Assembly (NCBI GenBank): GCA_003164035.1
Contig: PLRS01000074.1
Location: forward strand, 44,655 to 108,654
Direction of reading: 5' to 3'
Source of the DNA: Bryobacterales bacterium
GTDB taxonomy: Bacteria; Acidobacteriota; Terriglobia; Bryobacterales; Bryobacteraceae
Length of the DNA: 64,000 nt
A program made the position numbers and the translations under genes. Below, one piece after another: positions 8,908 through 17,941 of the stretch (within the stretch, counting starts at the first letter, position 1; every line of letters begins with the position of its first letter). The notes beneath the pieces were generated by a model, which had not been told where the DNA came from, made no database searches, and saw only the letters and a list, made by a program, of their open reading frames with translations.

Positions 8908-11640
8908 GTGAGGCCCGGCCGTGGGCTCGCCGGGCTGGCCTCCGTCTTGCTGCTCGCCCTGATCGCCTGCACCCCCGCCTGCGCCCAGACCAAGCCGCTC
9001 TATCTCGATCCGGCGGCGCCCGTCGACCGCCGTGTCGACGACCTGGTTTCCCGCATGACGCCCGAAGAGAAAGTCGGCCAGCTCATGAACGATGCGCCAG
9101 CCATCGATCGGCTGGACGTGCCCGCCTATAACTGGTGGAACGAATGTCTGCACGGGGTGGCGCGCGCCGGCCGCGCCACCGTTTTCCCGGAGACCATCGG
9201 TCTGGCCGCCACCTGGGACACCGCTTTGCTCGGCCGCGTTTCCACCGCCATCTCCGACGAAGCCCGCGCCAAGTATCACGAGTTCCTCCGCCGGGGAAAA
9301 CGGAACATCTATCAGGGCCTCACCTTCTGGACGCCGAATATCAACCTATTCAGAGATCCGCGCTGGGGTCGCGGCATGGAAACCTACGGCGAAGACCCGT
9401 ACCTCACCGGCCGCATGGCGGTCACGTTTATCCACGGCTTACAGGGCGACGACCCGAAGTATTTCAAAACCATCGCCACCGCCAAACACTACGCCGTGCA
9501 TAGCGGTCCGGAATCGGAGCGACACACCTTCGACGCCTTGCCCGACGAGCGCGACCTTGTCGATTCCTACCTGCCGCATTTCGAAGCCGCCGTCACCGAA
9601 GGCGGGGCGTACTCGGTCATGTGCGCCTATAACAGCGTGGACGGCAAGCCCGCCTGCGCCAATCCGCGCCTGCTCGAAGACACGCTGCGCAAGCAATGGG
9701 GTTTCCAGGGTTACGTGGTTTCCGATTGCGGCGCCATCTCCGATATCTATCGCGGGCACAAATTCGTCGCCACCGTGGAAGAGGCCGCCGCCAAAGCCGT
9801 GCTGGCCGGCACCGATCTCGATTGCGGCACCGAGTACGCCGCGCTGGTGCCCGCCGTCCACGCCGGTCTCATCGCCGAATCCGATATCGACCGCTCCGTC
9901 AAGCGCCTGTTCACGGCGCGCTTCAAGCTGGGCATGTTCGATCCGCCCGAGATGGTGCCATACGCGAAAATTCCCTATAGCGTGAACGACAGTCCCGAGC
10001 ATCGCCAGTTGGCTCTCGACGCCGCGCGCAAATCCATCGTCCTGCTCAAGAACGACGCCCATACCCTGCCGCTTTCGAAGCATCTCAAAACCATCGCCGT
10101 GATCGGCCCCAATGCCGACGACCCGGACGTTCTGGTGGGCAACTACAACGGCGAACCCTCCGCCCCGGTCACGCCGCTCGCCGGCATTCGCCGCAAGCTG
10201 GCCGGCAGCGCCCGCGTGCTCTACGCCCGCGGCGGCGACCTGGCCGCCAATCTGCCGGGCTTCGAAACCATTCCCGCCTCCGCCCTCGCCGCCTCCGACG
10301 CTCCCAACGCGGCCCACGGCCTGCGCGGCGAGTATTTCGCCTCCGCCAACTTCGACGGCAAACAGCATCGCCCACGCGAGCTTACCTATCCGGGCTCGGG
10401 CAAAATGGCGGGCCAGCCCGCTCCCGACGCCAAACCCGTCTTCACTCGCGTCGACCCCGAAGTCAACTTCATGTGGCGGGATGGCGCGCCGCGCCCGGAT
10501 CTGAACGACGACGATTTCGGCGTCCGCTGGACCGGCTTCCTGCGCGTGCCCGCTTCCGGCAAGTATCAAATCGGCGCCACCGGCATGAACGCCTACGAGG
10601 TCTATATCGATGGCAAGCAGGTGGTCAACACCACCAACATCCACGAGCGCGCCTACGCCTACGCGACCCTCGACCTGGAAGCCGGCAAGCCCTACGCCAT
10701 TCGCCTGGACTATCACGAATTCGCCGGCGAAGCCGACATCCGCCTGGTCTGGGCCCATCCGTCCGGCGCGGACGACGTGGGAAAAGCCCTCGCCGCCGCC
10801 CGCCAGGCCGACGCCGTGGTGCTGGTCACCGGACTTTCGCCGCGCCTGGAGGGTGAAGAGATGAGCGTGCCGGTGGCCGGCTTCAAAGGCGGCGATCGCG
10901 TCGATCTGGGCATTCCCCGGGAGCAGGAGGAGTTGATGCAGCAGGTCGCCACCCTGGGCAAGCCGGTCGTGCTGGTGCTGCTCAACGGCAGCGCCTTGGC
11001 CGTCAACTGGGCGCGCGATCATGTGCCCGCCATCGTCGAAGCGTGGTATCCGGGCGAAGCCGGCGGCGACGCGCTGGCCGACGTTCTGTTCGGCGATTAC
11101 AACCCGGGCGGCCGTCTGCCCGTAACCTTCTATAAATCGGCCGATCAGTTGCCGCCCTTCACCGATTACAATATGGTCGGCCGCACCTACCGCTACTTCC
11201 GCGGCGAGCCCCTCTACCCCTTCGGCTACGGTCTCAGCTACACGACTTTTTCCTACGGGAATCTCACTGTACCGAAAGCGGCGGCCATAGGCGACCCTGT
11301 CAAAGTGTCGGTGGAAGTGCGGAACACCGGCAAGCTGCCCGGCGAAGAGGTGGTCGAGCTGTATCTGAAATCCGGCGCCGAGGGCGCTCCGCTGCGCTCG
11401 CTCGAGGGCTTCGGGCGGGTGGCGTTGGCGCCCGGACAGAGCCGGATCGTCGAGTTCACCATTGCCCCGCGCCAGTTTGCCCTGGCCGGCGCCGATGGCC
11501 GGCGCGCCATCGAGCCCGGGACGTTCGAGATCGCGGTGGGCGGCAAGCAGCCGGGCTTCACCGGTGCGGCCGATGCCTCGACCACCGGCGTGGTTTCCGC
11601 CGCCCTTACCCTGCAGGGAGCGGCCAGGCCAGTCGAATGA
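8908..11640 (+). CDS. GH3 beta-xylosidase/glucosidase with inserted PA14 domain
   Basis: Exported family 3 glycoside hydrolase, 910 residues from GTG 8908. A signal peptide precedes ACAQTKPLY. The N-terminal TIM barrel carries NWWNECLHGVARAG, KHYAVHSGPESERH and the nucleophile D273 in VVSDCGAI, a form common in beta-xylosidases. The second domain is interrupted by a PA14 domain (about 471-618, GLRGEYF), and a fibronectin-III-like domain ends the protein. With GH67 it would complete breakdown of glucuronoxylan oligomers. The frame stays open upstream to GTG 8737, which overlaps the GH67 stop, but that would translate repeat B; GTG 8908 gives a clean signal peptide after a G-rich site. Its stop overlaps the ROK start (ATGA). 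Confidence 0.9.
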   Translation: MRPGRGLAGLASVLLLALIACTPACAQTKPLYLDPAAPVDRRVDDLVSRMTPEEKVGQLMNDAPAIDRLDVPAYNWWNECLHGVARAGRATVFPETIGLAATWDTALLGRVSTAISDEARAKYHEFLRRGKRNIYQGLTFWTPNINLFRDPRWGRGMETYGEDPYLTGRMAVTFIHGLQGDDPKYFKTIATAKHYAVHSGPESERHTFDALPDERDLVDSYLPHFEAAVTEGGAYSVMCAYNSVDGKPACANPRLLEDTLRKQWGFQGYVVSDCGAISDIYRGHKFVATVEEAAAKAVLAGTDLDCGTEYAALVPAVHAGLIAESDIDRSVKRLFTARFKLGMFDPPEMVPYAKIPYSVNDSPEHRQLALDAARKSIVLLKNDAHTLPLSKHLKTIAVIGPNADDPDVLVGNYNGEPSAPVTPLAGIRRKLAGSARVLYARGGDLAANLPGFETIPASALAASDAPNAAHGLRGEYFASANFDGKQHRPRELTYPGSGKMAGQPAPDAKPVFTRVDPEVNFMWRDGAPRPDLNDDDFGVRWTGFLRVPASGKYQIGATGMNAYEVYIDGKQVVNTTNIHERAYAYATLDLEAGKPYAIRLDYHEFAGEADIRLVWAHPSGADDVGKALAAARQADAVVLVTGLSPRLEGEEMSVPVAGFKGGDRVDLGIPREQEELMQQVATLGKPVVLVLLNGSALAVNWARDHVPAIVEAWYPGEAGGDALADVLFGDYNPGGRLPVTFYKSADQLPPFTDYNMVGRTYRYFRGEPLYPFGYGLSYTTFSYGNLTVPKAAAIGDPVKVSVEVRNTGKLPGEEVVELYLKSGAEGAPLRSLEGFGRVALAPGQSRIVEFTIAPRQFALAGADGRRAIEPGTFEIAVGGKQPGFTGAADASTTGVVSAALTLQGAARPVE

Positions 11641-12818
11641 TGCAAGCGGCGAAGCGCAATCAGGGCGCCTCTAGCGAGGTGGCGCGCGACATCAACCGCC
11701 GCCTGGTGCTGAACCTGGTGCGTACCCGCCATCCCATCTCCCGCGCCGACCTGGCCCGCGTCTCCGGTCTGCAGCGGAGCACGGTTTCGCTCATCGTGGA
11801 GCAACTGATCGGCGAGCACTGGGTGGTGGAAGGCGCCACCGGCCGGTTGCCGCGCGGGCGCCGGCCCACCTTCCTGCGCCTCAACGACGAACGCGTGATC
11901 ATCGCCGTCGATCTGCGTCCCATCGAAACCACCGTGGCCTTGGCCGACGCCAACGGAAAATTCATTTCGCAGGAAGTCATCAATACGGCCGCCGATCCCA
12001 AATTGGCCATCGCGGCGCTCATCCAGTCCATCCAGCGAATCACCCACACCAGCCGCCGCAAGAAAATCGAAGGCGTCGGCATCAGCGTTCCCGGCCGCTA
12101 TCATCACGCTTTCGACCGGCTGGTTTTCGCTCCCAACCTGAAGTGGCGCGACGTGGATATCCGCGGCCCCATCGCCAAAGCCACCGGCCTCGAAGTGGCG
12201 GTCGAAAACGCGGCCAATGCCTGCGTGCTGGCGGCCGTCTGGTTCGGCCATCTGGAGGAGTGCGGCAGCCTGGTGGTGGTGACGGTTTCCGAAGGGATCG
12301 GCACCGGGATCTGGGCCAACGGCCAACTTGTCCGCGGCCTGAACGGAATGGCCGGCGAATTCGGCCACGTGCCGCTCAATCCCGAAGGCCCGCTATGCAG
12401 TTGCGGCGGACACGGCTGCTGGGAAGTCTACGGCTCCAATAGCGCCGCGCTTCGCTATTACCACGAGGCCGGCGCGACACCCGATAATCTCAACTTCCGC
12501 CAGTTGCTTTCCCGCGCCGACACTGGCGACGCCCGCGCCGTCGCCGCCCTCGAAACCATGGCGCGACACCTGGGCCGGGGCATGCGCATGCTCGCCGCCG
12601 GGCTGGCGCCGGAGCGCATCATTATCGTCGGCGACCTGACGCGCTCCTGGCAGCGCTTCGGTCCGGTGATCGAAGCCGAACTGCAACAGCAAGTGCTGCC
12701 CGGCGCCTCGATGCCGCACCTGGTGCCCGCCTACGAGGATGGCATGGCCCGCCTGCGCGGCACCGTCGCGCTGGTGCTGCAGAAGGATTTCGGGCTGCTG
12801 CGAGACCTGCCGGGGTGA
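11637..12818 (+). CDS. ROK-family transcriptional repressor (XylR/NagC-like)
   Basis: A 393-residue ROK regulator. A winged-helix DNA-binding domain (about 18-80, LARVSGLQRSTVSLIVEQL) precedes the sugar-kinase-like ROK domain with the zinc signature GEFGH and CSCGGHGCWE (C254, C256, C261). Family members bind a sugar or sugar phosphate and then release operator DNA. As last gene of the operon, overlapping the GH3 stop by four bases, it probably controls this locus in response to xylose, glucose or an oligomer. The effector is inferred only. Confidence 0.9.
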   Translation: MMQAAKRNQGASSEVARDINRRLVLNLVRTRHPISRADLARVSGLQRSTVSLIVEQLIGEHWVVEGATGRLPRGRRPTFLRLNDERVIIAVDLRPIETTVALADANGKFISQEVINTAADPKLAIAALIQSIQRITHTSRRKKIEGVGISVPGRYHHAFDRLVFAPNLKWRDVDIRGPIAKATGLEVAVENAANACVLAAVWFGHLEECGSLVVVTVSEGIGTGIWANGQLVRGLNGMAGEFGHVPLNPEGPLCSCGGHGCWEVYGSNSAALRYYHEAGATPDNLNFRQLLSRADTGDARAVAALETMARHLGRGMRMLAAGLAPERIIIVGDLTRSWQRFGPVIEAELQQQVLPGASMPHLVPAYEDGMARLRGTVALVLQKDFGLLRDLPG

Positions 12819-12835
12819 GAAGCTGTCAGCCATCG

Positions 12836-12892
12836 GCGGTCAGCTTTCAGCTACACCATGGGGCGACTGGGAGTTAGCTGAAAGCTGACCGC
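12836..12892. repeat. Perfect 18-bp inverted repeat (family E) between convergent genes
   Basis: Arms GCGGTCAGCTTTCAGCTA (12836-12853) and its exact complement at 12875-12892 flank a 21-bp spacer. It sits between the convergent ROK and MarR-GNAT genes, where it could act as a bidirectional terminator. Related AGCTTTCAGC/GCTGAAAGCT sequence occurs at 44116-44190, so it is also a dispersed repeat. Confidence 0.7.
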
Positions 12893-12905
12893 TGAACGCT
12901 TCCTC

Positions 12906-13814
12906 CTACAGCTCCAACTCCCACGTCTGCCCCATCACCTCCACGCCGAAATGCGAGTGCGGTTTTTCCCCGGCTAGCTTAAAGCCGTGCGCGCTATAAA
13001 TATGTTGCGCCGTCTTCAACTCCGCCTGTGTCCACAGACGCATTTTGCGATACCCGGCCTGGCGCGCGAACGCGATGCACTCCTCCACCAGGCGGCGGCC
13101 CACGCCGAGGCCCCGCGCTTCCGGCTCGACCAGCAGCATGCGCAGCAGGGCAATCCGCGGCGAGTGCTTCACCAGGAAAATCGAGCCGACCGGTAAGCCG
13201 CCCCGCTCGGCGATCCAGCAGCGTTCCCGCTCGGGGTCGAAATGGCGCAAAAACCGGATGCAAACGTCTCCCACCAGCGCCTCGAACAGCGAGCCCCATC
13301 CGTACTCCCGCGCGTACAACACGCCGTGGCGGTGAATCACCCAGCCGATATCACCGGCCCGGTGGGTACGAATCGTGAGATCCGGAGGACTTTCCGGCTT
13401 CCCGCCCAGCAGCGTTTCGATGTTCCGCATCGATTCCACCAGGCGCTCGCGGTCCGGCGGATGCAACCGCTCGAGCAGGCCCGCCGCCTGGCGATCCGAG
13501 TTCCGGTCGAGCTCCTCGAACGCTTTGCGGCCACGGGCGCTCAGTTTCAGGTGCACCTGCCGCTTGTCGGTGGCGCTGGCTTTACGGGTAATCAGCCCGC
13601 GCGCCCGAAAGCTGTCCAGCAGACGGCTCAGGTAGCCGGCGTCGAGCCCCAGGTCGCGGGCGATTTCGCTGGCGGTGGGGGTTTGCCGCGAGCCGAGCTC
13701 ATAAACGACGCGGGCTTCGGCGAGCGAAAGGTCGCTGTTCAGGTAGCTCTTGCGCAGCACTCCGATCTGGCCGGTATAGAAACGGTTGAAGCGGCGGACG
13801 GCGGCGGTGGACAT
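12906..13814 (-). CDS. MarR-family regulator fused to GNAT acetyltransferase
   Basis: A 302-residue fusion. The first half (about 1-145) is a MarR winged helix with TASEIARDLGLDAGYLSRLLDSF as recognition region and the TDKRQVHLKLSARG wing. The second half (about 155-302) is a GNAT fold with the acetyl-CoA loop LVEPEARGLGVGRRLVEE and a C-terminal YSAHGF. MarR-GNAT fusions are a known bacterial architecture, and the acetylated substrate is usually unknown. ATG 13814 is preferred because the MarR domain starts there; the open frame extends to 13889. An AGTTGA/TCAACT inverted repeat lies 20 bases upstream and overlaps a possible promoter, suggesting autoregulation. Confidence 0.88.
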   Translation of the reverse strand: MSTAAVRRFNRFYTGQIGVLRKSYLNSDLSLAEARVVYELGSRQTPTASEIARDLGLDAGYLSRLLDSFRARGLITRKASATDKRQVHLKLSARGRKAFEELDRNSDRQAAGLLERLHPPDRERLVESMRNIETLLGGKPESPPDLTIRTHRAGDIGWVIHRHGVLYAREYGWGSLFEALVGDVCIRFLRHFDPERERCWIAERGGLPVGSIFLVKHSPRIALLRMLLVEPEARGLGVGRRLVEECIAFARQAGYRKMRLWTQAELKTAQHIYSAHGFKLAGEKPHSHFGVEVMGQTWELEL

Positions 13815-13834
13815 GCTTCGATTCTGCCCGGAAT

Positions 13835-13851
13835 AGTTGATAAAGTCAACT
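13835..13851 (-). promoter_or_regulatory. Candidate MarR operator/promoter
   Basis: Inverted repeat AGTTGA-TAAAG-TCAACT. On the minus strand TTGACT within it can serve as a -35 element, with CAGAAT 17 bases downstream as a weak -10. Overlap of a palindrome and a promoter just upstream of a MarR gene is typical of autorepression. Confidence 0.5.
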
Positions 13852-13900
13852 ATATATTCACGCTTACGCCGCTGAAGATAAGGCGCCATCGGCTCGGAGC

Positions 13901-13947
13901 GGTCAATTTTGACCAGACGGCGATGCGGAAATCCGCTATTCTCGCTT
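13901..13947 (+). promoter_or_regulatory. GGTCA-N4-TGACC palindrome with conserved downstream block (copy 1)
   Basis: GGTCAATTTTGACC is followed by CAGACG and, 22 bases beyond TTGACC, by TATTCTCGCT. The same arrangement with identical spacing is found at 15554-15600. It may be a shared promoter/operator. Confidence 0.45.
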
Positions 13948-14391
13948 GATGACCGGAACCGGCGAACGAAATCCCCGCGGCAGGGCAGTTTTCACCGTCG
14001 AGCCGGTCACGCGACGTCCGCGGCAACGCTACGCGGGCTGGCGAGGCTCCCGCTGAAACACACCTGGTATGCCATAGCTCTTCCCATTCGGTATGAGGGC
14101 CCGTCGGCCGGTTCGGTGAAAGGTTGCGGCCGGACGCTCGCGATCAATACAAAAAAGGTTCGTTTTACCAGCGACCAGGATCTCCCGGTCGGTCTCGATA
14201 TCTGGTTGAGGATATCCTGGCCCGCCCAGTTATCGGACGGTACCGGCCTGAGTCTCTCGATCTTTGGGCGAGTCGAGCGATCCGTGTCTAACGAAGTCGA
14301 AGTTACGGTTTCCCGGCACGAGTTTCGGACACGGCGCAGCGGCGAGCCATCCGAAAGGTTGGGAGACGTCCGCGCAATGCATGCGAGCTAA
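13909..14391 (+). CDS. PilZ-like domain protein, start uncertain (possibly frameshifted)
   Basis: The C-terminal 110 residues (LPIRYEGPSAGSVKGCGRT onward to SRHEFRTR) match the small PilZ-like proteins frequent in Acidobacteriota, which relate to the c-di-GMP-binding PilZ fold. The RxxxR and D/NxSxxG ligand motifs are degenerate (AINTKKVRF), so c-di-GMP binding is doubtful. The only start codon in this frame is TTG 13909, which lies inside the palindrome at 13901. A more natural ATG at 13949 opens a different frame that stops after about 35 residues with RRPRQRYAG, reminiscent of a PilZ N-terminus. A one-base indel near 14040 may therefore have broken the gene. Confidence 0.5.
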   Translation: MTRRRCGNPLFSLDDRNRRTKSPRQGSFHRRAGHATSAATLRGLARLPLKHTWYAIALPIRYEGPSAGSVKGCGRTLAINTKKVRFTSDQDLPVGLDIWLRISWPAQLSDGTGLSLSIFGRVERSVSNEVEVTVSRHEFRTRRSGEPSERLGDVRAMHAS

Positions 14392-14425
14392 GTATTGGAT
14401 TTCGGAATTACGGTCACGTATCGTG

Positions 14426-14457
14426 CAACCGCTCCCTTAACGGTCGCGGCTCGGAAA
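14426..14457. repeat. Half copy of palindromic repeat family D
   Basis: CAACCGCTCCCTTAACGG followed by TCGCGGCTCGG. The same sequence forms one arm of the inverted pairs at 56416-56500 and, in a diverged form, 60046-60132. Confidence 0.6.
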
Positions 14458-14469
14458 CTTGCAGGCCGA

Positions 14470-15471
14470 TCATGCCTTCACGCCCAGACCCAGGACCTTG
14501 CGCGCGTACTCCACGCCGCGCTCCATGTGGTCGCGCTGTTGATAGGCAAGCGCGGCCGCAATCGGCTCCGCCATCTTGCCCGGCACATCTTCGATCACCA
14601 TGGTCTTTTCATACGGACGCCCCCGCTTGGCCAGGGCCAGAAAGCGCGCCAGGTCGGAGGCCCGCATGTCCTCCCACTGCTTCATAAACTCGGACGAGTA
14701 AATCGGCAGGATCTGCGGCGGACGGCCGGTAATCGGCTTATTATAAATGGCGATCGGCGGGCATACTTCCCGCGCTTTGGCCACGATTTGCCGGAAGTCC
14801 ACCACGCCCTCGCCGAGCGGCACCCACTCGACCGCCACGCCCTCCGGCGTCTCGTACACCACCGAATCCCGCAAGTGCAGCATGACCGCCACCGGGCCCA
14901 GGGTTTCCATGGTGGCGAGCGGGGCTTCCATCACAAAGACCGGATTGCCGGTATCGAGATACGATCCCACGAATTCCTTCCCGGCGGCGTCGATGACCTG
15001 CCGCGTCTGCCAGCAGAACAGGTCTTTGTGATTCTCGATCGCGAACTTCACACCGGCATCCATGGCCTCGGTGCGCATGGCGCGGAGCGTGGCGACCATG
15101 GTCTCCATGGCTTTTTCCACCGGACCGGGCGGCAGGCTGGCGCGGTCCCCGGCCACCCGGAAACGCACCAGCTTGGAGCCGATGCCCGTCGCGTGCCGGA
15201 TCCCCTGGCGCATCCGCGCGAAGGTGGCGTTCCTGCCGTCGGCATTGCGGGGAAGCGCGCCGGCGTCGCCCCCGTGTACTTCCAGCGCCAGCCGCGCCGC
15301 CGCTTCCTTGATTTCGGTCCAGTGGGCCGGATCGTCGTTGCCCGGATCGACCGAATCCTGCAGATAGACCGCATCCAGCTTGAGCTCGGCCGCATACTCC
15401 AGCAGGCGAAGGTCGTGCCAGCGCATGGCGCGAACCGAATAGGTGTTGAATCCGAGCGGGAAGCGGTCCAT
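14470..15471 (-). CDS. Sugar phosphate isomerase/epimerase-like TIM-barrel protein
   Basis: A 333-residue protein of the xylose isomerase-like TIM barrel family (AP endonuclease 2 fold). Metal-ligand motifs include FAIENHKD, YLDTGNP and MLHLRDS, each followed by the expected strand/helix pattern. Family members isomerise or epimerise ketoses or act on inositol derivatives. No signal peptide is present, so it is cytoplasmic, unlike the three exported relatives at 37159, 38328 and 55479. It stands alone, with no partner gene that would reveal a substrate. Confidence 0.8.
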   Translation of the reverse strand: MDRFPLGFNTYSVRAMRWHDLRLLEYAAELKLDAVYLQDSVDPGNDDPAHWTEIKEAAARLALEVHGGDAGALPRNADGRNATFARMRQGIRHATGIGSKLVRFRVAGDRASLPPGPVEKAMETMVATLRAMRTEAMDAGVKFAIENHKDLFCWQTRQVIDAAGKEFVGSYLDTGNPVFVMEAPLATMETLGPVAVMLHLRDSVVYETPEGVAVEWVPLGEGVVDFRQIVAKAREVCPPIAIYNKPITGRPPQILPIYSSEFMKQWEDMRASDLARFLALAKRGRPYEKTMVIEDVPGKMAEPIAAALAYQQRDHMERGVEYARKVLGLGVKA

Positions 15472-15553
15472 GGCACTATGCTACTCTCCTTTGGCCGGCC
15501 GGCGGTTTGTCGAGGGCAAGAACCACACAGAGCCTTACGGCCTGTCTCAGAGT

Positions 15554-15600
15554 GGTCAGTTTTGACCAGACGAACGTGGCGGATTTGGCTACACTCGCTA
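15554..15600 (+). promoter_or_regulatory. GGTCA-N4-TGACC palindrome with conserved downstream block (copy 2)
   Basis: GGTCAGTTTTGACCAGACG, then TACACTCGCT at the same distance as in the copy at 13901-13947. It lies about 95 bases upstream of the small gene at 15695. Confidence 0.45.
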
Positions 15601-15694
15601 CTATCGAGAGCGATAACCAGGCGAGGCAAACGGAGCCGCTCGAGATCCGCATTCGCGGGTGCCGGTCGCCAATCGTCGAGGAGCCCTAAGGCGG

Positions 15695-15982
15695 ATGCCG
15701 ATGGAACTGATTGAGGCGTTGCGGGAATTGTGGCTCCGCAAGAAAGCCGTGGAAAGAGCGATTGCGGAACTGGAACAATTGCAAAGTGCCGGCCGTGGCA
15801 TGGCGCGGCTAAGACGTCCTGGCCGGAAATCGATGGAGCCTCAAGAGCGCCGGGAGGTTTCCGACCGAATGAAGAGGTATTGGGCGAATCGCCGCGGACC
15901 GCGCGAGTGCCCTCCACCGGCCGAGACCGCACAGGCTTCTCCGAGCCGAGGCTATCAAGAGGGACGGCTTCGCAGCGCCTGA
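15695..15982 (+). CDS. Small conserved hypothetical protein
   Basis: 95 residues beginning MPMELIEALRELWLRKK. A predicted helical N-terminal half (ELIEALRELWLRKKAVERAIAELEQL) is followed by a basic segment with GRKSMEPQERREVSDRMKRYW, which resembles a short DNA- or RNA-binding tail, and a Pro-rich end. AAGGCGG precedes the start at a suitable distance; ATG 15701 is an alternative. No function can be assigned. Confidence 0.6.
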   Translation: MPMELIEALRELWLRKKAVERAIAELEQLQSAGRGMARLRRPGRKSMEPQERREVSDRMKRYWANRRGPRECPPPAETAQASPSRGYQEGRLRSA

Positions 15983-16156
15983 CCGCCGCCGGGCGGCTAA
16001 AGTTGGCCACAATCCTGCCGATACGGGAAATGAGCGGTGTGCGGCATCGCCCCATCGCAAGAACCTGCATCGCGTGCCGGATCGGCCGCGCGGGGCGCTT
16101 GGAGCTGCCAGCCTCTGCATCGGTCCCGCCTGGGATTCTTAAGATAAAGAGGATGA

Positions 16157-17641
16157 ATGACGATCGGAACGAAGGTTGGAATCCCCCTTGTGGGGACGGT
16201 TGCCCTGTGCGCCGCGATAACGGCTGTCGGCTGGTGGTCGGTCGCGCAACTCACCCGCCGGCTCGATGAATCCATCACCGTCACCACTCGAAAAATCGAG
16301 TTGGCGGGGCAACTGCGAGCCAACGTGCTCACCTTCCGCTTGCAGGAACGCGGCTTGCTGCTCTTCTCCTACATCAAGTCGGCCGAGCAGGTTAGCGATT
16401 GCCTGCGCAAATACGAAAAGGCCATCGACGCGTCGCTCGATGAGGTTGGTGCCGTCCGGCCTCTTCTCGCCACGGACCGCGGCCGCCGGACGATGGATCG
16501 AATTGAGGCGGCGATCCGGGAGTATCGGACGACGCAACTGGAAGTCCGAAGGCTGGTGGCGGCTGGTCAACTCGACCAGGCTACCGAGTGGGATAGTAAA
16601 GACGTGGTCCCGATCGGCGCCAGGATAGTGGCTGGTCTTGACGAGTTAAGCGAACAGCTGCACTCGCTGAACGCGCAGGCGGACGAGGAGGCTCTCCAAC
16701 TGAGAGCGACCACCAAGACTGTGTTCGCGTTCGGGCTGATGGGATTGGTGGTTTGCGCGGCGATGGGAGCCGTGGTGGCGTTCACCATGCGCCGCACCAC
16801 CCGCACGCTGCAGATAACCGCCGCCGAACTAAAGCGTGCGGCCCACCAGGTGGATAGCGCGGCTTCGCAGGTTTCTTCTTCCAGCCAGTCGTTGGCCAAG
16901 GGCTGCTCCGAGCAGGCGGCTTCGCTCGAGGAGACTTCGGCTGCCAGCGAAGAGATTAGCTCGCTGGCGCGAAACAACGCCGATCATGGCCGCGCGGCGG
17001 CGGAATTGATGGCACAGTCGCAAGCGAAGGTCGCTCAGACCAACCAATCCCTGGAGCAGGCGGTGGTGGCCATGGGCGAGATCAACGCGCAGAGCGGCAA
17101 GATCTCCGCCATTATCAAGGTCATCGACGGAATTGCCTTTCAGACCAACATTCTGGCGTTGAACGCGGCCGTGGAAGCGGCGCGGGCCGGCGAAGCGGGC
17201 ATGGGCTTCGCGGTGGTGGCCGACGAAGTCCGCAACCTGGCGCAGCGGGCCGCGCAGGCGGCAAAGGATACATCGGATCTGATCGAGGGCTCGATCGCCA
17301 GGTCCAACGACGGCAAGCTCAAAGTGGATCAGGTGGCCATGGCGATCCGAGCGATCACCGAGGATGGGGCCAAGGGCAAGACACTCGTCGACGAAGTGAA
17401 CCTCGGCAGCCAGGAACAGGCGCGAGGGGCTGAACAGATCGCCAAATCCATCGCGCAGATGGACCAGGTGACCCAGCAGACGGCGGCCAGCGCGGAGGAA
17501 ACCGCCGGGGCGACCGCGCAGCTCGACGAGCAGGCGAAGGTGCTTGAAAATATCGTGGAGCGCCTCTACGCCCTGGTCGGCGCCGATGGGGAAACCACCG
17601 CCAGGGCGGAATTGGCGGCATGGCCGGCGCGCCGGGCCTGA
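16157..17641 (+). CDS. Methyl-accepting chemotaxis protein
   Basis: Inner-membrane chemoreceptor of 494 residues. TM1 (about 8-30), a four-helix-bundle sensory domain, TM2 (about 190-212) and the long cytoplasmic coiled coil follow in order. The signalling tip is the invariant hairpin around [20 protein letters not shown] and [15 protein letters not shown]. Glu/Gln-rich heptads ([15 protein letters not shown]) look like methylation sites. No CheA/W/Y gene lies nearby, so it must work with a core encoded elsewhere. A second, clearly related receptor is at 20308. Confidence 0.93.
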   Translation: MTIGTKVGIPLVGTVALCAAITAVGWWSVAQLTRRLDESITVTTRKIELAGQLRANVLTFRLQERGLLLFSYIKSAEQVSDCLRKYEKAIDASLDEVGAVRPLLATDRGRRTMDRIEAAIREYRTTQLEVRRLVAAGQLDQATEWDSKDVVPIGARIVAGLDELSEQLHSLNAQADEEALQLRATTKTVFAFGLMGLVVCAAMGAVVAFTMRRTTRTLQITAAELKRAAHQVDSAASQVSSSSQSLAKGCSEQAASLEETSAASEEISSLARNNADHGRAAAELMAQSQAKVAQTNQSLEQAVVAMGEINAQSGKISAIIKVIDGIAFQTNILALNAAVEAARAGEAGMGFAVVADEVRNLAQRAAQAAKDTSDLIEGSIARSNDGKLKVDQVAMAIRAITEDGAKGKTLVDEVNLGSQEQARGAEQIAKSIAQMDQVTQQTAASAEETAGATAQLDEQAKVLENIVERLYALVGADGETTARAELAAWPARRA

Positions 17642-17941
17642 CCTGTCTTTCGAGGCGCGCTTGCCGATCCATATGGTGAGACAACGGCTACGGGCGCGGC
17701 GAGCTGACTGACGAAGAATTCCAGCTCTTCCCGGGTTCACGCCTTGTCCCCTGGCCGGAGTCCTGGGACGGCGCAAGTCCGGATGAGTGGCCAGGAACCA
17801 GGCGCAGGGGTTGCCGTCCCGGCTCCGGCCTCCTGGGTACCAGTACTGTTTTCGCCATCGACTGGCGGAAATCGGGTGTATACTGACTGCCAACTAGCTA
17901 AAAGATCTACTCATCCTTGGGGACCTCAAGGGGAGGAATAA
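17642..17941. other. Intergenic stretch without a recognised gene
   Basis: No convincing frame or repeat was found. A strong ribosome binding site (AGGGGAGGAATAA) ends it, just before the ATG at 17942. Confidence 0.5.
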
